The notes under the pieces: model-generated
What the model was told of the DNA's origin: nothing
Seen by the model: the letters and a program-made list of their open reading frames with translations, nothing else
Database searches by the model: none
Part shown: piece by piece, positions 53,006 through 61,957 of the stretch
Layout: every line of letters begins with the position of its first letter
Position numbering within the stretch: position 1 is the first letter of the stretch
NCBI GenBank assembly: GCA_965657505.1
Contig: CBFHON010000001.1
Span: 1 to 64,000 of the forward strand
Direction: 5' to 3'
DNA from: TMED109 sp002171375
Lineage (GTDB): Bacteria > Pseudomonadota > Alphaproteobacteria > TMED109
Length of the DNA stretch: 64,000 nucleotides
Position numbers and translations under genes: made by a program

Positions 53006-53740
53006 ATGGTTCTAAATCGAAGAAATTTTATTAAATATTCTATCATTTCATCATTAGTTGCTCATACAGGGGGTAGTATTTCTAATACATATGCTTCAGA
53101 TACTAATATATCCTTAAGAAGTTTAAATGTAGGTATAGAAAGTGACATTTTACTTGTAATAGATGTACAAAATGATTTTTGCCCAGGAGGAAGCTTGGGA
53201 GTAAAGGATGGAGATAAAATTATAAAAAATATTAATACAATCCAGGAAAGCTTTAATAATGTTGCTTTAACTCAGGATTGGCATCCTAAAAACCATAGTT
53301 CTTTTATAACTGAGTATACTGATAAAGAAGTTTTTTCTTCAATAGATATGCCTTATGGAAAGCAAACTTTGTGGCCAGCTCACTGTATACAGGGAACTAA
53401 TGGTGCGGACTTTCATAAGGATCTAAATACTATAAAAGCTAACACAATTATTAGAAAAGGATTTAGAAAAGAGATAGATTCCTATTCTGCTTTCTGGGAA
53501 AATGATAGGGTTACGCCTACAGGATTAGAAGGTACATTAAAGACTATGGGCGTAAAAAGAGTTTTTGTGTGTGGACTTGCATTAGATTTCTGTGTTGCCT
53601 ATAGCGCAATTGATTCAGTAATTGCTGGTTTTGATACTTACGTTATTATGAATGCTACAAAGCCAGTAGATCTGCCTGGATCGGTTGAGGCTACATTTAA
53701 AGCTTTTAATCAATATAATATAAATAGAGTTGAACTATAA
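53006..53740 (+). CDS. pncA: nicotinamidase-like cysteine hydrolase with Tat signal
   Basis: Isochorismatase-fold enzyme expected to hydrolyse nicotinamide to nicotinate. The catalytic triad is D53 (VIDVQNDF), K151 (IIRKGF) and C196 (GLALDFCV); the metal ligands are D91 and H93 (QDWHPKNH) and H126 (LWPAHCIQG). The odd feature is the N-terminus: LNRRNFIKYSIISSLVAH with a twin-arginine motif and a hydrophobic stretch ending near TYAS. The start is supported by a strong GGAAGG site. Export would place it in the periplasm, unlike cytoplasmic PncA of most bacteria. Its stop overlaps the next start (TAATG). Confidence 0.88.
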   Translation: MVLNRRNFIKYSIISSLVAHTGGSISNTYASDTNISLRSLNVGIESDILLVIDVQNDFCPGGSLGVKDGDKIIKNINTIQESFNNVALTQDWHPKNHSSFITEYTDKEVFSSIDMPYGKQTLWPAHCIQGTNGADFHKDLNTIKANTIIRKGFRKEIDSYSAFWENDRVTPTGLEGTLKTMGVKRVFVCGLALDFCVAYSAIDSVIAGFDTYVIMNATKPVDLPGSVEATFKAFNQYNINRVEL

Positions 53741-54960
53741 TGACTTACAAACTAGAAAATTTTTTTGCTGCAGGTTTACCTGATGCAACTGGAGCTTATA
53801 ATGGTTTTCCTGAGTATAATTTTGTTGGAGGTCATAATTCTGAAAAAAATATTCCTATAAAAGAATTAGTTAAGTCAGCAGAAAGTGTACTTTCAAAAGA
53901 AGGAAAAAATTTAGCTCTGTATGGTCATAATAGTGGTCCACAAGGTAATTTAGCGTTAAGAGAATTTTTAGTTTCTTATTTAGATGAACATACAGGAATG
54001 AAAATTGATACTGGTAATATTTTACTTACTTCTGGTTCTCTTCAAGCACTTGATTTAGTAAATAAATTATTTCTGAAAAAAGGTGATACTGTTTTAGTAG
54101 AAGAAGCTACCTATGGCGGAGCAATTTCAAGAATAGAAAGTTTAGGAGTAAAACATTTAGGTATTAAACTTGATAATGAAGGTATTTGTCCTCAACATTT
54201 AATACAAATATTAGAAATGTTAAAAGCAAAAGATATTTCTCCAAAATATTTATACACTATTCCAACAGTGCAAAATCCAACTGCTACAGTTATGCCTGAA
54301 AAAAGAAGAAGAGAAATTCTTGAAATAGCAAAAAAATATAACTTTCTTATTTTTGAAGATGATTGCTATGCTGATTTAACATGGGATAGAAAAAGGCCCA
54401 AATCTATATACTCTTTATGTGATGAAGATAGAGTTATTTATTGCGGCTCATTTTCTAAGTCAATAGCACCTGCTTTAAGAGTAGGTTATATAATTGCTTC
54501 CTGGAAAGCTATAAGTAAAATATTAGCATACAAAAATGACGGAGGATCAGGTGCAATTGAACAGATGATTTTAGCAGATTTTTGTAAAAATAATTATAAA
54601 AAACATGCGGATGAACTTGTCATAGAGTTAGAAAGAAAATGTGATTTAATGATGCAATGTCTTGATATGGAATTTGGTTCTATTGCAGAATTTACTAAAC
54701 CTAAAGGAGGAATTTTTATCTGGATTACTTTCCCAGCTAATATAAATACTAATCGACTATTTAAAGTAGCCTCTGAAAAAGGAGTAGCACTTAATCCTGG
54801 CTCAGAGTGGGTTAGCAAATCAGAAGAAGGTATAAATAAAATCAGACTATGTTTTGCTAATCCAAAAGATGAAATTATTAAGGACGGTATAAGCCATTTA
54901 GCTCAAATTTGCTATGATGAATTTGGTATACCAAGTACGGGAGCTAATGTAAAAAGATAA
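53740..54960 (+). CDS. PLP-dependent aminotransferase, class I/II (LysN/MocR-like)
   Basis: Fold-type I aminotransferase. The C-terminal-domain-type start ALYGHNSGPQGNLALREFLVSYL and LTSGSLQALDLVNKLFLKKGD are typical of 2-aminoadipate/aromatic aminotransferases of the LysN group. YTIPTVQNPTATVMP, the cofactor-binding FEDDCYADLTWD and the PLP-lysine in YCGSFSKSIAPALRVGYI follow. No N-terminal GntR domain is fused, so it is an enzyme rather than a MocR regulator. The 406-aa length is normal. It shares 1 nt with the nicotinamidase gene, so the two are co-translated, but a common pathway is not obvious. Confidence 0.9.
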   Translation: MTYKLENFFAAGLPDATGAYNGFPEYNFVGGHNSEKNIPIKELVKSAESVLSKEGKNLALYGHNSGPQGNLALREFLVSYLDEHTGMKIDTGNILLTSGSLQALDLVNKLFLKKGDTVLVEEATYGGAISRIESLGVKHLGIKLDNEGICPQHLIQILEMLKAKDISPKYLYTIPTVQNPTATVMPEKRRREILEIAKKYNFLIFEDDCYADLTWDRKRPKSIYSLCDEDRVIYCGSFSKSIAPALRVGYIIASWKAISKILAYKNDGGSGAIEQMILADFCKNNYKKHADELVIELERKCDLMMQCLDMEFGSIAEFTKPKGGIFIWITFPANINTNRLFKVASEKGVALNPGSEWVSKSEEGINKIRLCFANPKDEIIKDGISHLAQICYDEFGIPSTGANVKR

Positions 54961-56553
54961 CTAATTACTATGCTCTTTAACTTTTAAGAATTTAATTGTT
55001 GGCCATTCTTCTATGGTATGATCTAAATGCCAGTTATTTCTAGCTAAAAAAACAGGGTTTCCTTTATGATCGTCACAAGTAGCATCGGTATGTTTCTTAA
55101 GAAAATTATTTAAGACATTATTATCATCACAGTTAATCCATCTAGCTGTAACTAAATTACTATTTTCAAATATAACAGGTACTTCATATTCTGTTCTAAT
55201 TCTATCCGCGAGAACTTCAAATTGTAATTGCCCAATTACTCCGACAATCCAATCACCACCTAGGTGCCTTTTAAAAGTGGATACTGCTCCTTCTTCTGCA
55301 AGTTGTTGAAGAGCTTTTCCTAAATGTTTAGTAAGTAAAGGGTCTTCAGGTCTCACTTTTTGGAGAAACTCCGGAGCAAAACTAGGTAATCCAGTAAAAT
55401 TTAAACTTTCTCCTTCTGTTATGGTGTCTCCAATATGCAAATTACCATGGTTTGGAAGACCTATTATATCTCCAGCAAATGCTTCTTCTGCTAGTTCTCT
55501 ATCTTGTGCTAAAAAAAGTATAGCATTATGGAGAGTTATACTTTTGTCTGTTCTAATTTGTTTAAGTTTCATTCCTCTTTTAAAGTGTCCAGAACATAAG
55601 CGCATAAAAGCAATTCTATCTCTATGCTTAGGATCCATATTGGCTTGAATTTTAAATATAAAACCAGACACTTTATTTTCTTCTGGCACTACACCTCTTT
55701 CAATAGAAGGTTGTATTCGAGGAGAAGGAGTTATATCAGCAAGGCCATTTAATAATTCTTGAACTCCGAAAGTATTTATAGCACTTCCGAAATAAATAGG
55801 TGTTAAATTACCATCTAAGTAAGCCTTTTTATCAAAGGGTTTACATAAGCCTTTCACCATTTCTATTTGTTCCTTAAGTTCTTTAAGTGCTTCTATAGGT
55901 ATTCTCTTTTCTAGTTCTGGGTCTTCTAAACCTTTTAAAGTATCTATAATCTCAGGTTTTTTATTTTTATCTGATTTATTAATTAAAATTAGTTGATCTT
56001 TAATAAGGTCATAGCATCCTAAAAATCTATTACCCATTCCAATTGGCCAACTAACTGGACAAACATCTATTTGTAATGTTTGCTCAATTTCATCTATTAG
56101 ATCAAATGGATCTTTTGACTCTCTATCCATTTTATTGATAAATGTTGCAATTGGCATATCTCTTAATCTACAAACTTCAAATAATTTTTTTGTTTGCGTC
56201 TCAATACCTTGAGCACCATCTAAAACCATTACTGCTGAATCAACAGCTGTTAAAACTCTATAGGTATCTTCAGAAAAATCCTGGTGACCAGGAGTATCGA
56301 GTAAATTAAATATTTTTTCTTTATAAGAAAAAGTCATAACGGAAGATGAAACAGAAATACCTCTTTCTCTTTCAACTTTCATCCAATCAGAGGTAGCTCT
56401 TCTTTGATTACCTCTTGCTTTTACTGCTCCAGCAAGTTGAATAGCACCTCCAAAAAGTAATAATTTTTCAGTTAGTGTAGTTTTACCTGCATCTGGATGA
56501 GCAATTATAGCAAAGGTTCTTCTTTTATTTATATTTTCTATTAACTGACTCAT
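54961..56553 (-). CDS. prfC: peptide chain release factor 3
   Basis: GTPase that recycles RF1/RF2 after termination. G1 AHPDAGKTTLTEKLLLFGGAIQLAG (begins AHPDAGKTT), the RF3-specific RATSDWMKVERERGISVSSSV, DTPGHQDFSEDTYR and NKMDRESKDPFDL are all present. The ATG at 56553 (MSQLIENINKRRTF) is chosen over an upstream TTG that would add two residues. The 530-aa length is normal. It is convergent with the aminotransferase with no spacer. Confidence 0.95.
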   Translation of the reverse strand: MSQLIENINKRRTFAIIAHPDAGKTTLTEKLLLFGGAIQLAGAVKARGNQRRATSDWMKVERERGISVSSSVMTFSYKEKIFNLLDTPGHQDFSEDTYRVLTAVDSAVMVLDGAQGIETQTKKLFEVCRLRDMPIATFINKMDRESKDPFDLIDEIEQTLQIDVCPVSWPIGMGNRFLGCYDLIKDQLILINKSDKNKKPEIIDTLKGLEDPELEKRIPIEALKELKEQIEMVKGLCKPFDKKAYLDGNLTPIYFGSAINTFGVQELLNGLADITPSPRIQPSIERGVVPEENKVSGFIFKIQANMDPKHRDRIAFMRLCSGHFKRGMKLKQIRTDKSITLHNAILFLAQDRELAEEAFAGDIIGLPNHGNLHIGDTITEGESLNFTGLPSFAPEFLQKVRPEDPLLTKHLGKALQQLAEEGAVSTFKRHLGGDWIVGVIGQLQFEVLADRIRTEYEVPVIFENSNLVTARWINCDDNNVLNNFLKKHTDATCDDHKGNPVFLARNNWHLDHTIEEWPTIKFLKVKEHSN

Positions 56554-56638
56554 GAGCAATATTTCTTATAATAATATTGTTACGTCAAGTTAAATTAATT
56601 ACTATATTAAATAATAATTTAAATTAACAAGGTGATAT

Positions 56639-57013
56639 ATGGTCTTAGAAAGATGGCATAATTTTGTTAAAACAAAAGATGCAAGTATTCTTGATAGTTT
56701 AATATCAGAAGATGCAGTTTTTTATTCGCCAGTAGTGCATACTCCTCAAAGAGGAGATAAAATAACTAAAACTTATTTAAAAGCAGCAGCAGAAGTGCTA
56801 TTTGGCAATTCTTTTAAATATATAAATGAAATCCACAAAGATAATCATGCAATATGCGAATTTGAGTGTAAACTTGATAATATATATATTAACGGTATTG
56901 ATATTATTTCATGGGATAATAATAAAATAATTACTTTTAAAGTAATGGTAAGACCTTTAAAAGGCATATTATTACTAAAAGATAAAATGGCATCTATTTT
57001 AGTAAATAAATAG
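56639..57013 (+). CDS. NTF2-like/SnoaL-fold protein
   Basis: This 124-residue protein has the cone-shaped NTF2-like pattern: WHNFVKTKDASILDSLISEDAVFYSPVVHTPQRG (begins WHNFVKTKD) followed by HAICEFECKLDN and the strand WDNNKIITFKVMVRPLKG. Members include ketosteroid isomerases, hydratases and non-enzymatic binding proteins, so no reaction is claimed. An AAGGTG ribosome-binding site precedes the ATG. It is divergent from prfC and convergent with the nitronate monooxygenase-like gene. Confidence 0.75.
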   Translation: MVLERWHNFVKTKDASILDSLISEDAVFYSPVVHTPQRGDKITKTYLKAAAEVLFGNSFKYINEIHKDNHAICEFECKLDNIYINGIDIISWDNNKIITFKVMVRPLKGILLLKDKMASILVNK

Positions 57014-57014
57014 T

Positions 57015-58094
57015 TTAAGTTTTATAAAAATTATTTAAAGTAGTTGATGTTTCTTCCACTAATAATTCTATTAGTTTTTGAGAAGTTACATTCCTATTCA
57101 TAGGAGCTGATTGGCCTGCCCAGAGAGATAGAAAATCATCGTTTCCATGATCTGCAGCAATATTAGCTAAAGGTTTAATAATTGAACCTACCGTTGGAAA
57201 GTCTGGAATTATATCATTTTTATTTTCCATATCTTTTATTAGCCTATTTACTATTCCCCTAGCTGGCCTGCCTGTGAATGAAGATGTTATTCTTGTTCCT
57301 CTACTTGATGAATCACTTAAAGCTTTTTTCCACAGTGGATGAACTGAGGCTTCTGGACAAGATAAAAATGCGGTACCAAGTTGAACTCCTTTTGCACCTA
57401 ACATCATTGCTGCCGCTATTCCTTTGCCATTAGCTATTCCCCCTGCAGCAATGATAGGAAGTGATGTTGCATCTACAATTTGAGGTAACAAGGAAAATAA
57501 TCCTATTTCTCCTTCTTTATAAGTTGATGCAAAAGTTCCTCTATGTCCTCCTGCTTCATAGCCTTGAGCAATAATTGCATCAGCTCCAGAACTTTCTAAT
57601 ATCTTTGCCTCCTCTACAGTAGTTGCAGAACTAATAATATATATATTTTGATTTTTAATAGATTTAATATAATTTTCATCAGGTAAACCAAAATGAAAAC
57701 TAACAACCTTAGGATTCATTTTTAATAATAAATCAAGGTGCTCTTTATTAAAAGTCTCGGTTGTATTTACTAATTTTGGTATTTCAGTAATTTTATATTC
57801 TTCAAAATATTTTTTAACTTCATTCATATATTTTTTAGCTTTGATATCATTTTTATTAGGTTCTTTATGTGTCATAAAATTTAGGTTTATACTATGATTA
57901 GTTTTGGATAATATTTTATGATAATCAGATAATATATTTTCAATTTTATGATAACTTAATCCAAGTGATCCTAATGCACCAGCATTAGAAACTGCTGCTG
58001 CAAGTTCTATACTTGCTGCACTGGCCATTGGCGCTTGTATAATAGGATATTTAATTTTTAGAGCTTTTGTGAAACTATTTTCAAACCAAACCAT
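57015..58094 (-). CDS. nitronate monooxygenase family FMN enzyme
   Basis: FMN-dependent TIM-barrel oxygenase that oxidises alkyl nitronates such as propionate 3-nitronate. Visible motifs: YPIIQAPMASAASIELAAAVSNAGALGSLG (begins IIQAPMA), DAIIAQGYEAGGHRGTF with the catalytic histidine, LPIIAAGGIANGKGIAAAM and MLGAKGVQLGTAFL. The 359-aa length is normal. Its start abuts the enoyl-CoA hydratase stop upstream with no gap, so they are co-transcribed; related FMN enzymes include enoyl reductases (FabK), an alternative identity. Confidence 0.86.
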   Translation of the reverse strand: MVWFENSFTKALKIKYPIIQAPMASAASIELAAAVSNAGALGSLGLSYHKIENILSDYHKILSKTNHSINLNFMTHKEPNKNDIKAKKYMNEVKKYFEEYKITEIPKLVNTTETFNKEHLDLLLKMNPKVVSFHFGLPDENYIKSIKNQNIYIISSATTVEEAKILESSGADAIIAQGYEAGGHRGTFASTYKEGEIGLFSLLPQIVDATSLPIIAAGGIANGKGIAAAMMLGAKGVQLGTAFLSCPEASVHPLWKKALSDSSSRGTRITSSFTGRPARGIVNRLIKDMENKNDIIPDFPTVGSIIKPLANIAADHGNDDFLSLWAGQSAPMNRNVTSQKLIELLVEETSTTLNNFYKT

Positions 58095-58934
58095 TTAATT
58101 TCCAGTAAATTGAGGTTTTCTTTTTTCTACAAATGCCTTTATTCCTTCTTTATGATCATTAGATTTAGAAATTCTAATTAGTTCAACAGCCTCTTGATTT
58201 AATGATTCTTCCAGACTTAAATGGTAAGAGCTTTGAATATTATTTTTCATAACCTTAAGAGCGATTGGCGAGAAGTTACTCAAAATATTGGCATATTCTA
58301 GACAATGCTTTAATAATTTATCACTTTCTATTACTTTATCGAATAATCCAATATTTAAGGCTTCTTTAGATAATACTCTACAATTACTCAGCATCATATC
58401 TTTAGACTTAGAACTCCCTATTAATCTTGGTAATAACCAGGACATACCATAATCACCAGTTAAAGCTATTTTCCCATAACCTGCTATAGCAAAAGCATTT
58501 TCACTAGCATATCTAAAATCGCATGCTAATGCTATTGATAATCCTGCTCCTGCAGCTGCACCTGGGAGAGCTGCAATTGTAGGCTTACTAAAATTATAGA
58601 GGCTATGTGTTAATGTCATTTGTTTTTTTTGTAAATTTTTAATAACATTTTCTTCAGATTCTTCTTCACTCCAACCACCTTTTTTGGATTTTGATGAATT
58701 CATAGATTTTACATCACCCCCAGCACAAAAAGCATCCCCTGCACCGGTAATTATAAGAACATTTACTCTATCATCTATATTAAAGTTTGAAATTTGTTTT
58801 CTTAATGCAGGAGTTAGTTCATCGGATAAGGCATTTTTTGCCTCTGGTCTATTTAATGTTATAATTCCTACATTTCCATGTATATGAGATAATAATTGTC
58901 TGGTTCCGGTATCTAATTCTATAATGTTTTTCAT
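58095..58934 (-). CDS. enoyl-CoA hydratase/isomerase (PaaG-like)
   Basis: Crotonase-fold protein with VNVLIITGAGDAFCAGGDVKSMNS (contains FCAGGDVK, oxyanion hole 1) and AALPGAAAGAGLSIALACDFRYASE (oxyanion hole 2). The residue at the second usual glutamate position lies in GKIALTGDYGMSWLLPRLIG, where a D takes the place seen in isomerase-type members such as PaaG and LiuC relatives. The 279-aa length is normal. It is the first gene of a pair with the nitronate monooxygenase-like gene. Confidence 0.87.
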   Translation of the reverse strand: MKNIIELDTGTRQLLSHIHGNVGIITLNRPEAKNALSDELTPALRKQISNFNIDDRVNVLIITGAGDAFCAGGDVKSMNSSKSKKGGWSEEESEENVIKNLQKKQMTLTHSLYNFSKPTIAALPGAAAGAGLSIALACDFRYASENAFAIAGYGKIALTGDYGMSWLLPRLIGSSKSKDMMLSNCRVLSKEALNIGLFDKVIESDKLLKHCLEYANILSNFSPIALKVMKNNIQSSYHLSLEESLNQEAVELIRISKSNDHKEGIKAFVEKRKPQFTGN

Positions 58935-59073
58935 AATAATTCCGCATCTATTTTAAATATGGATTGTTATGATCATTCTTTCACATATATTATGCAAGAA
59001 TAAATTTAAATTATTTTTATTTATGATATAATTATTTTTACTTATAAAAATTTTTATAAAATAGGAGTGAAGA

Positions 59074-60348
59074 ATGTTTGATAATGTACAAATAAATATT
59101 CCTGGTGGATTAGATTTTGATGTTCCAAAAATGATTAAAGTAAAACAAAATTTTGAAGATCATAAAATAGATGATGTGGCTTTAGCAGTAAAAAATGAAA
59201 TTTTAAAACCAGAAATAACCAAAACTATTAAAGCAGGTGCTTCAATAGCAATAGGAGTTGGAAGCAGAGGGGTAGCTAATATAGATATTGCAGTCAAGTC
59301 ATTAGTCTCTTCACTTAAGGAATTAGGTGCAGTTCCATTTGTTTTTCCTGCAATGGGAAGCCATGGCGGAGGAACAGTAGAAAATCAAACAGCACTTTTA
59401 GCGGGCTATGGCGTAACGGAAGATAAAGTTGGAGCAGAGATAAGAGCAACAATGGAAACTGTTGTACCTGTTGTTTTAGATGATGGTACAAAAGTACATA
59501 TGGATAAATTTGCATATGAAGCTGATGGGGTAATTTTAATTAATAGAGTTAAACCGCATACAAATTTTAGAGGAGCAATAGAAAGCGGAATAGTCAAAAT
59601 GATGACTATTGGTATGGGAAAAATTAACGGAGCTAGTGAACTTCATGGTTCATACCCTATGAGTAATTTTGGTACAGCTTTACCCAATGCAGCTAAACAT
59701 TTACTTAAAAAAATTAATTTTTTATTTGGAGTTGGTCTAGTAGAAGATGCTTATGATCATACTGCAATTGTTGAAGCTATTCCATCTGATCAATTATTTG
59801 ATAAAGAAGCTAATTTGCAGACTATGGCTAAAAAATTAATGGGAAAGATATGCTTTGATCAAATTGATGTATTAGTGATTGATGAAATTGGAAAAGAAAT
59901 TAGTGGGGGAGGCTGTGACCCAAATATTACTGGTAATAAAAATGAGCCAGGTTTTGAAAACCCTAATGTTTCTAAAATAGTTTTATTAGATCTGACCGAT
60001 AAAACAAAAGGTAATGCAACTGGTTTTGCTGCTGCAGATGTTATAACTAAAAAATTATTTGATAAAATTGATTTTCCTACTACCTATGCAAATGTTGTTG
60101 CAAGTTCTAAATTAGAAGGAGGAAAAATTCCTATTCCAATGAAAGATGGAGATGAAGCAGTTAGGTTGGCACTTAAAACATTAAATGGTATAGACCCTAT
60201 TAACGCTCGTGTAGTTCGAATTAAAAATACCTTAAAGCTGGCAGAGATATATGTTTCTGAATCAATGCTAAATGATGTTAATAGTAGTTCTATGTTAGAA
60301 GCTATAACTTCTCCAGCTGAGATGTCTTTTAATACTTCACAGTTTTAA
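59074..60348 (+). CDS. LarA-like (DUF2088) protein, possible nickel-pincer racemase/epimerase
   Basis: This 424-residue protein has the LarA N-terminal-domain pattern FPAMGSHGGGTVENQTALLAGYGV and ILINRVKPHTNFRG. Residues H97, H162, K175 and H191 occur with nearly the spacing of lactate racemase LarA (H108, H174, K184, H200), where they bind the nickel-pincer nucleotide cofactor. LarA relatives racemise or epimerise 2-hydroxyacids. No larB, larC or larE cofactor genes are in the window. A GGAG ribosome-binding site precedes the ATG, and a thioesterase gene follows after 14 nt. Confidence 0.78.
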   Translation: MFDNVQINIPGGLDFDVPKMIKVKQNFEDHKIDDVALAVKNEILKPEITKTIKAGASIAIGVGSRGVANIDIAVKSLVSSLKELGAVPFVFPAMGSHGGGTVENQTALLAGYGVTEDKVGAEIRATMETVVPVVLDDGTKVHMDKFAYEADGVILINRVKPHTNFRGAIESGIVKMMTIGMGKINGASELHGSYPMSNFGTALPNAAKHLLKKINFLFGVGLVEDAYDHTAIVEAIPSDQLFDKEANLQTMAKKLMGKICFDQIDVLVIDEIGKEISGGGCDPNITGNKNEPGFENPNVSKIVLLDLTDKTKGNATGFAAADVITKKLFDKIDFPTTYANVVASSKLEGGKIPIPMKDGDEAVRLALKTLNGIDPINARVVRIKNTLKLAEIYVSESMLNDVNSSSMLEAITSPAEMSFNTSQF

Positions 60349-60362
60349 TCATAAAAATCAAA

Positions 60363-60794
60363 ATGAGTAGAGAACAATTTAACTTTCATTATTCTTTTAG
60401 AATAAGATATTCAGAAGTAGATGCTCAGGGTATAGTATTTAATGCTCACTACTTAACTTTTTTTGATACAGCAATGACAGAGTATTTGCGACATATTAAT
60501 TATGATTATGTAAATGAAGTAAAGGATAGAAACGAAGATTTTCACACAGTAAAAACTTTGGTAGAATATAAATCTCCAATTTATTTTGATCAAATTATTG
60601 ATGTTTGTTTGAGAGTTAAAAAAATAGGTAATTCGAGTTTAACGTTTTACATAGAGATTCATCCGGAAGACAAAGATAATTGTTTAGCAACTGGTGAAGT
60701 AATCTGGGTTAATTCTGACCAGAAAAGCCATAAGTCCTGTCCATTATCAGACACAATAAAAGATAAAATTAATTTACTAGAAAAAATTTATTAA
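60363..60794 (+). CDS. acyl-CoA thioesterase, 4HBT/YbgC-like hotdog fold
   Basis: This 143-residue single-hotdog protein has the 4-hydroxybenzoyl-CoA thioesterase signature: RIRYSEVDAQGIVFNAHYLTFFDTAMTEYL (contains YSEVDAQGIVFNAHY, with the catalytic Asp at its usual position). The core helix and strands YDYVNEVKDR and VEYKSPIYFDQIIDV follow. It hydrolyses acyl-CoA esters; chain-length preference is unknown. It follows the LarA-like gene by 14 nt. Its stop overlaps the acyl-CoA dehydrogenase stop by 4 nt in convergent orientation. Confidence 0.87.
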   Translation: MSREQFNFHYSFRIRYSEVDAQGIVFNAHYLTFFDTAMTEYLRHINYDYVNEVKDRNEDFHTVKTLVEYKSPIYFDQIIDVCLRVKKIGNSSLTFYIEIHPEDKDNCLATGEVIWVNSDQKSHKSCPLSDTIKDKINLLEKIY

Positions 60795-61942
60795 GCTTTA
60801 AACCTTTTTATAGTCTCTCTTGCAATAATTAACTGCTGTATTTGACTAGTTCCTTCATAAATCCTAAACAATCTAGCATCACGATATAATCTTTCAACTG
60901 CATATTCTGACATATAACCTGCCCCTCCATGAATTTGGACAGCACGGTCTGCTATTTTCCCTAATATTTCTGAACAAAATAATTTTGCACATGAAGACTC
61001 TAAAGTTACATTTTGTCCTTTATCTCTCATTTTTGCTGTATTAATTATTAATCCTTTCGCTGCTAAAATTTCAGACTTACTATCTGCAATCATTGCTTGT
61101 ATTAATTGAAAATTTGAAATTTCTTCACCAAATTGCTTCCTAGTAGTAGCAAATTTAAGAGCTTCGCTTAATAATCTTTCTGATAAACCTACACATATAC
61201 CTGAGATATGTAGCCTACCCTTATCAAGAACTTTCATGGCGGTAGTAAAGCCTATACCTTCTTCAGCTCCTAATAAAGTATCTTCATTTACGATACAATT
61301 ATCAAATATTATATCAGCGGTTAAAGCTCCACTTTGTCCCATTTTTTTATCAGGTTTGCCAATGGTAATTCCTGGTAAGGATGAATCAACTAAAAAACAG
61401 GAAATGGATGATGAAGACTTCTCTTTTTTAGTTCTCGCCATAACCGAAAAGACTCCTGCAATAGGAGCATTAGTAATATATCTTTTAGTGCCATTAATTA
61501 TATATTTATTACCATTTTTTTTAGCTGTCGTCTTAATTGACATTGCATCAGAACCAGAGTCAGGTTCTGTAAGAGCAAATGAGCCTATTATTTCACCTGT
61601 AGAAAATTTTGGAAGATATTTACTTTTTTGTTCATCTGTTCCTGACATAACAATTGTTTGTGAACCTATACCTATATTAGTTCCAGCCATAGACCTAAAA
61701 GCAGGAGAAGCTCTACCTAATTCAAATGTTAATTCAACTTCTTGTTCCATAGAGAGATTGGAACCTCCATATTCAGTCGGAATAGATATTCCAAATAACC
61801 CAATATTTTTCATTTCTTCTACTATATCATTAGGTATATTATTAGTGTCAGCTACCTCCTCTTCTCGCGGTATAAGTTTATTATCAACAAATCTTTTAAT
61901 GGTATCTAAAAATATAGAAAATGAATTATTATCAAGCGCCAT
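60791..61942 (-). CDS. acyl-CoA dehydrogenase
   Basis: FAD flavoenzyme oxidising acyl-CoA to 2-enoyl-CoA. Family motifs: GLFGISIPTEYGGSNLSMEQE, FALTEPDSGSDAMSIKTTA (FAD-binding signature 1), VMARTKKE, ATTRKQFGEEISNFQLIQAMIAD, QIHGGAGYMSEYAVERLYRD with the region of the catalytic glutamate at RIYEGTSQIQQLIIAR. The 383-aa length is normal. It is followed after 15 nt upstream by the ferredoxin-NADP reductase gene, on the same strand. Electrons normally go to ETF, whose genes are not here. Confidence 0.93.
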   Translation of the reverse strand: MALDNNSFSIFLDTIKRFVDNKLIPREEEVADTNNIPNDIVEEMKNIGLFGISIPTEYGGSNLSMEQEVELTFELGRASPAFRSMAGTNIGIGSQTIVMSGTDEQKSKYLPKFSTGEIIGSFALTEPDSGSDAMSIKTTAKKNGNKYIINGTKRYITNAPIAGVFSVMARTKKEKSSSSISCFLVDSSLPGITIGKPDKKMGQSGALTADIIFDNCIVNEDTLLGAEEGIGFTTAMKVLDKGRLHISGICVGLSERLLSEALKFATTRKQFGEEISNFQLIQAMIADSKSEILAAKGLIINTAKMRDKGQNVTLESSCAKLFCSEILGKIADRAVQIHGGAGYMSEYAVERLYRDARLFRIYEGTSQIQQLIIARETIKRFKA

Positions 61943-61957
61943 TAATATCTCCTTTGG

